8,777 bases of DNA from Cytophagales bacterium (GTDB lineage: Bacteria > Bacteroidota > Bacteroidia > Cytophagales > Cyclobacteriaceae), in assembly GCA_029262935.1 (NCBI GenBank), contig JAJCYK010000642.1:1-8777 (forward strand), given 5' to 3'. Under the pieces are notes generated by a model. That model worked only from the letters and a program-made list of their open reading frames with translations, searched no databases and was not told the origin of the DNA. Of this stretch, positions 7,047 to 8,777 are shown one piece after another. The translations under genes and the position numbers were made by a program. Position 1 is the first letter of the stretch; each line of letters opens with the position of its first letter.

Positions 7047-7074
7047 AACCTAAGACGGTTTCTTAATGAGGCAA
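7045..7074 (-). promoter_or_regulatory. Candidate Bacteroidota-type promoter for the DUF4296-like gene and mutS2
   Basis: On the - strand, TTG (7074-7072) is followed after 19 nt by TAGGTTTA (7052-7045). This matches the phylum's -33 TTG / -7 TAnnTTTG arrangement, with only the last G changed to A. A start about 7 nt downstream would give a leader of roughly 25 nt before the GTG at 7013. The -33 element lies inside codon 3 of the divergent DUF58 gene. Spacing and position fit well, but it is a short motif in AT-rich DNA. Confidence 0.4.
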
Positions 7075-7947
7075 CTACTGAATAAACTACGTCGATATGA
7101 AATCCAAATTCGCAAAGCGATTAATTCGCAAATGCAGGGAAATTTTCATTCGATTTTTAAAGGATCAGGAATTGAATTCGATGATGTTCGCTCCTATCAA
7201 TACGGCGATGATATACGGACCATTGATTGGAATGTAACCGCTAAAGGTCACGGGACCTTTGTAAAGACCTTTAAGGAAGAGAAGGAACAAACGGTTTTCT
7301 TTATCCTAGACATCAGTGCTAGCCAAGAAATCGGCCAACCTGGCCAACAAAAAGTAGATATAGGCAAAGAAATATGTGGCGTCTTGGCTCTATCGGCAGT
7401 AAAGGAGTCCGGACAAGTAGGCCTAATTGGGTTTACAGATCACAAAGAACTTTACATTAAGCCTTCAAAGGGAGCCAAGCACGCTTATCAAATAATAACC
7501 AAACTATTCAACTATCGCCCCCAATCCCTAAAAACAGATTTAAAAAAGGCATTATCATTTTCCCTTAATCTAATTAAAAGGCGAAGTGTCATCATATTGG
7601 TTTCCGATTTTATTGACAATGATTACTGGGACAGTTTAAGGGCAATGGCAAAAAAACACGACTTAGTGGTTATTCATCTTTCTGATAAGACAGAAACCAA
7701 GTTGCCTAGACTGGGTATAATTCCTTTATATGATAATGAATCACAAAAAACGGTTTGGGTAAATACCTCCTCTCCATTCTTCAGAAAAAAATTAGGTAAG
7801 ACCTTCGAGGACAATCAAAATAAACTACAGGATTTTTGTAAAAGAAACCAAGTAAACTACCTCAATATAAGTACTAGAGAAAACTATGTTCCAGGGCTAA
7901 TCAAGTTGTTTAAGTTAAGAAATCAAACCAAACCAAAAAGTGCTTAA
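7066..7947 (+). CDS. DUF58 family protein with intact von Willebrand A-type MIDAS
   Basis: A 293-residue protein of the DUF58 family, usually partnered with MoxR AAA+ ATPases and Bat proteins. The family block is at residues 33-60: GSGIEFDDVRSYQYGDD followed by IRTIDWNVTAK. The vWA-like part begins FFILDISAS, giving the DxSxS metal site (Asp82, Ser84, Ser86). Thr157 (LKTDL) and Asp181 (LVSDF) complete a MIDAS. No signal peptide or membrane segment is seen, so it is probably cytoplasmic. The ATG at 7066 gives the usual N-terminus (LRRYEIQIRKAINSQMQGN); there is no Shine-Dalgarno. The gene starts 52 nt from a divergent gene, so moxR, which normally precedes it, is not adjacent. The last 8 nt overlap the next gene, a BatD-like protein. 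By family, the likely role is envelope stress or aerotolerance with MoxR and Bat partners; the exact function is not established. Confidence 0.93.
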   Translation: MRQLLNKLRRYEIQIRKAINSQMQGNFHSIFKGSGIEFDDVRSYQYGDDIRTIDWNVTAKGHGTFVKTFKEEKEQTVFFILDISASQEIGQPGQQKVDIGKEICGVLALSAVKESGQVGLIGFTDHKELYIKPSKGAKHAYQIITKLFNYRPQSLKTDLKKALSFSLNLIKRRSVIILVSDFIDNDYWDSLRAMAKKHDLVVIHLSDKTETKLPRLGIIPLYDNESQKTVWVNTSSPFFRKKLGKTFEDNQNKLQDFCKRNQVNYLNISTRENYVPGLIKLFKLRNQTKPKSA

Positions 7948-8777
7948 GAAATTTACATTTTTTGGTATGGCACTGGGATTATTCTTCACAGCACACGCTC
8001 AGGAGATTAAACCTAGAGGATATTTTTCAAAAGACTCTCTCAAAGTCGGCGAAGTGGTTGACTATACTCTTATCATTGATTATCCTCGAGGTATGGAAGT
8101 TCTGTTTCCAGATTCCAGTTTTACTTTTACACCTTTTGAGTACCTGAGCCGATCCTTTGTTAACACAGCGTCCAACTTAACGTCAAGTCATGATAGCGTG
8201 GTATATCAGTTAGCGACTTATGAATTGGACTCTGTACAGCACCTGGCAATGCCAATTTTTTTAATTACAAATGGTGACAGTACGGCAATCAAAGCCCCCA
8301 GTGATAGTATTCTATTGCAATTAGTACTTACTGCGGAAACGGATTCTGTAGCTATCAAGGACACTACTCAATACCAAGAAGTTGATAAAGCTTTCAATTA
8401 TCCCTACTTATTCATTGGCCTGGGTATATTTTTACTGGTGGTGGTGTTACTACTCGTTATATTTGGTAAGCAATTAAGAACCCGGTTAAAATTGTATCGG
8501 CTGCGTAAATCTCATGAGAAGTTTGTGGCCAAATTTGGCCAGATACAATCTCAAGGATTACTTTCTGCCCACCAGGCGGAACACCTTTTGGGCTATTGGA
8601 AAAAATATTTAGAAAGATTGGACGGTATGCCCTATACAAAACTCACTACTAAAGAAATCGTTACTATAGGTGACAATAAAGATTTCAAAGATACCTTGCG
8701 ATCCATGGATTCGAATATTTATGGGCAATATAACGCCCCTACCGTGGATCAACTATCTTCAAAACTAAAGCAATTCG
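7940..8777 (+). CDS. Secreted single-TM BatD-like protein of a bat locus, 3' end outside window
   Basis: The frame from GTG 7940 stays open to the window end (279 codons). The GTG start gives a good signal peptide, MLKKFTFFGMALGLFFTAHA with cleavage before Gln21. The ATG at 7967 (codon 10) would delete the basic n-region, so GTG is preferred. It overlaps the DUF58 stop by 8 nt, suggesting translational coupling. Residues 22-153 are a periplasmic beta-rich domain (KDSLKVGEVVDYTLIIDYP, then VLFPDSSFTFTPFEYLS). Residues about 154-177 (YPYLFIGLGIFLLVVVLLLV) are a membrane anchor, and a basic cytoplasmic tail follows with the block WKKYLERLDGMPYTKLTTKEI (its Trp is residue 220). The topology matches the BatD-like or uncharacterised protein that follows DUF58 in Bacteroidota bat loci. 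The role is inferred from context: presenting a periplasmic domain linked to DUF58/MoxR and the BatA/BatB proteins expected downstream. Confidence 0.8.
   Translation, partial: MLKKFTFFGMALGLFFTAHAQEIKPRGYFSKDSLKVGEVVDYTLIIDYPRGMEVLFPDSSFTFTPFEYLSRSFVNTASNLTSSHDSVVYQLATYELDSVQHLAMPIFLITNGDSTAIKAPSDSILLQLVLTAETDSVAIKDTTQYQEVDKAFNYPYLFIGLGIFLLVVVLLLVIFGKQLRTRLKLYRLRKSHEKFVAKFGQIQSQGLLSAHQAEHLLGYWKKYLERLDGMPYTKLTTKEIVTIGDNKDFKDTLRSMDSNIYGQYNAPTVDQLSSKLKQF

Noticed and set aside
7046..7065. Small inverted repeat AAACC/GGTTT (7046-7050 with 7057-7061) before the DUF58 ATG, with an alternative TAAG/CTTA pairing
   Set aside because: Stems of 4-5 bp are too weak to support an RNA switch or operator, and the bases overlap the promoter candidate.
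7962..8147. 61-codon frame starting with TTG
   Set aside because: It is out of frame with the BatD-like gene, which has a good signal peptide, TM segment and a much longer open frame over the same bases.
8457..8639. 60-codon - strand frame at the right end
   Set aside because: Antisense to the cytoplasmic tail of the BatD-like gene; no supporting signal.

Overview
The window reads as ordinary chromosomal DNA of a Bacteroidota bacterium. The main reasons are the single-chain LpxC-FabZ fusion inside an lpxD/lpxC-fabZ/lpxA cluster, lipoprotein signals followed by Ser/Asp-rich residues, a DUF4296-type small lipoprotein, a DUF58 gene followed by a membrane-anchored Bat-type protein, and the general lack of Shine-Dalgarno sequences. 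The marine Cytophagales/Flammeovirga-like or flavobacterial side of the phylum is plausible, but this is an inference from gene content only. No RNA genes, insertion sequences, CRISPR arrays or phage genes were seen.

Layout. (1) Positions 1-3635, + strand, hold a very tightly packed operon: lpxD (5' end outside the window), lpxC-fabZ, lpxA and an orphan ABC ATPase. The junctions are 1 nt, a 4-nt ATGA overlap, and 1 nt. LpxA, LpxC and LpxD catalyse the first committed acylation, deacetylation and second acylation steps of lipid A synthesis. FabZ competes for the same 3-hydroxyacyl-ACP pool. The ATPase lacks the usual Q-loop Gln and H-loop His and has no permease beside it. (2) A 118-nt AT-rich gap leads to a monocistronic surface-type lipoprotein (3754-4239). 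It ends in a perfect 8-bp stem terminator that abuts the stop codon of the convergent mutS2. (3) Positions 4288-7013, - strand, hold a two-gene operon: a small DUF4296-like lipoprotein (GTG start), then mutS2 5 nt downstream with an intact ATPase core and Smr domain. (4) A 52-nt divergent intergenic region carries a Bacteroidota-type promoter candidate for the - strand operon. (5) Positions 7066-8777, + strand, hold a DUF58 protein with a complete MIDAS motif, then a translationally overlapping gene (GTG at 7940) for a secreted, single-TM BatD-like protein that runs off the window. This looks like the start of a bat (aerotolerance-type) locus, but without moxR directly upstream.

Nothing here is clearly a new system. 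The points most worth a second look are the atypical ATPase in the lipid A operon, the DUF58/BatD-like pair lacking an adjacent moxR, the overlooked GTG-started BatD-like gene, and the compact overlapping divergent promoter.
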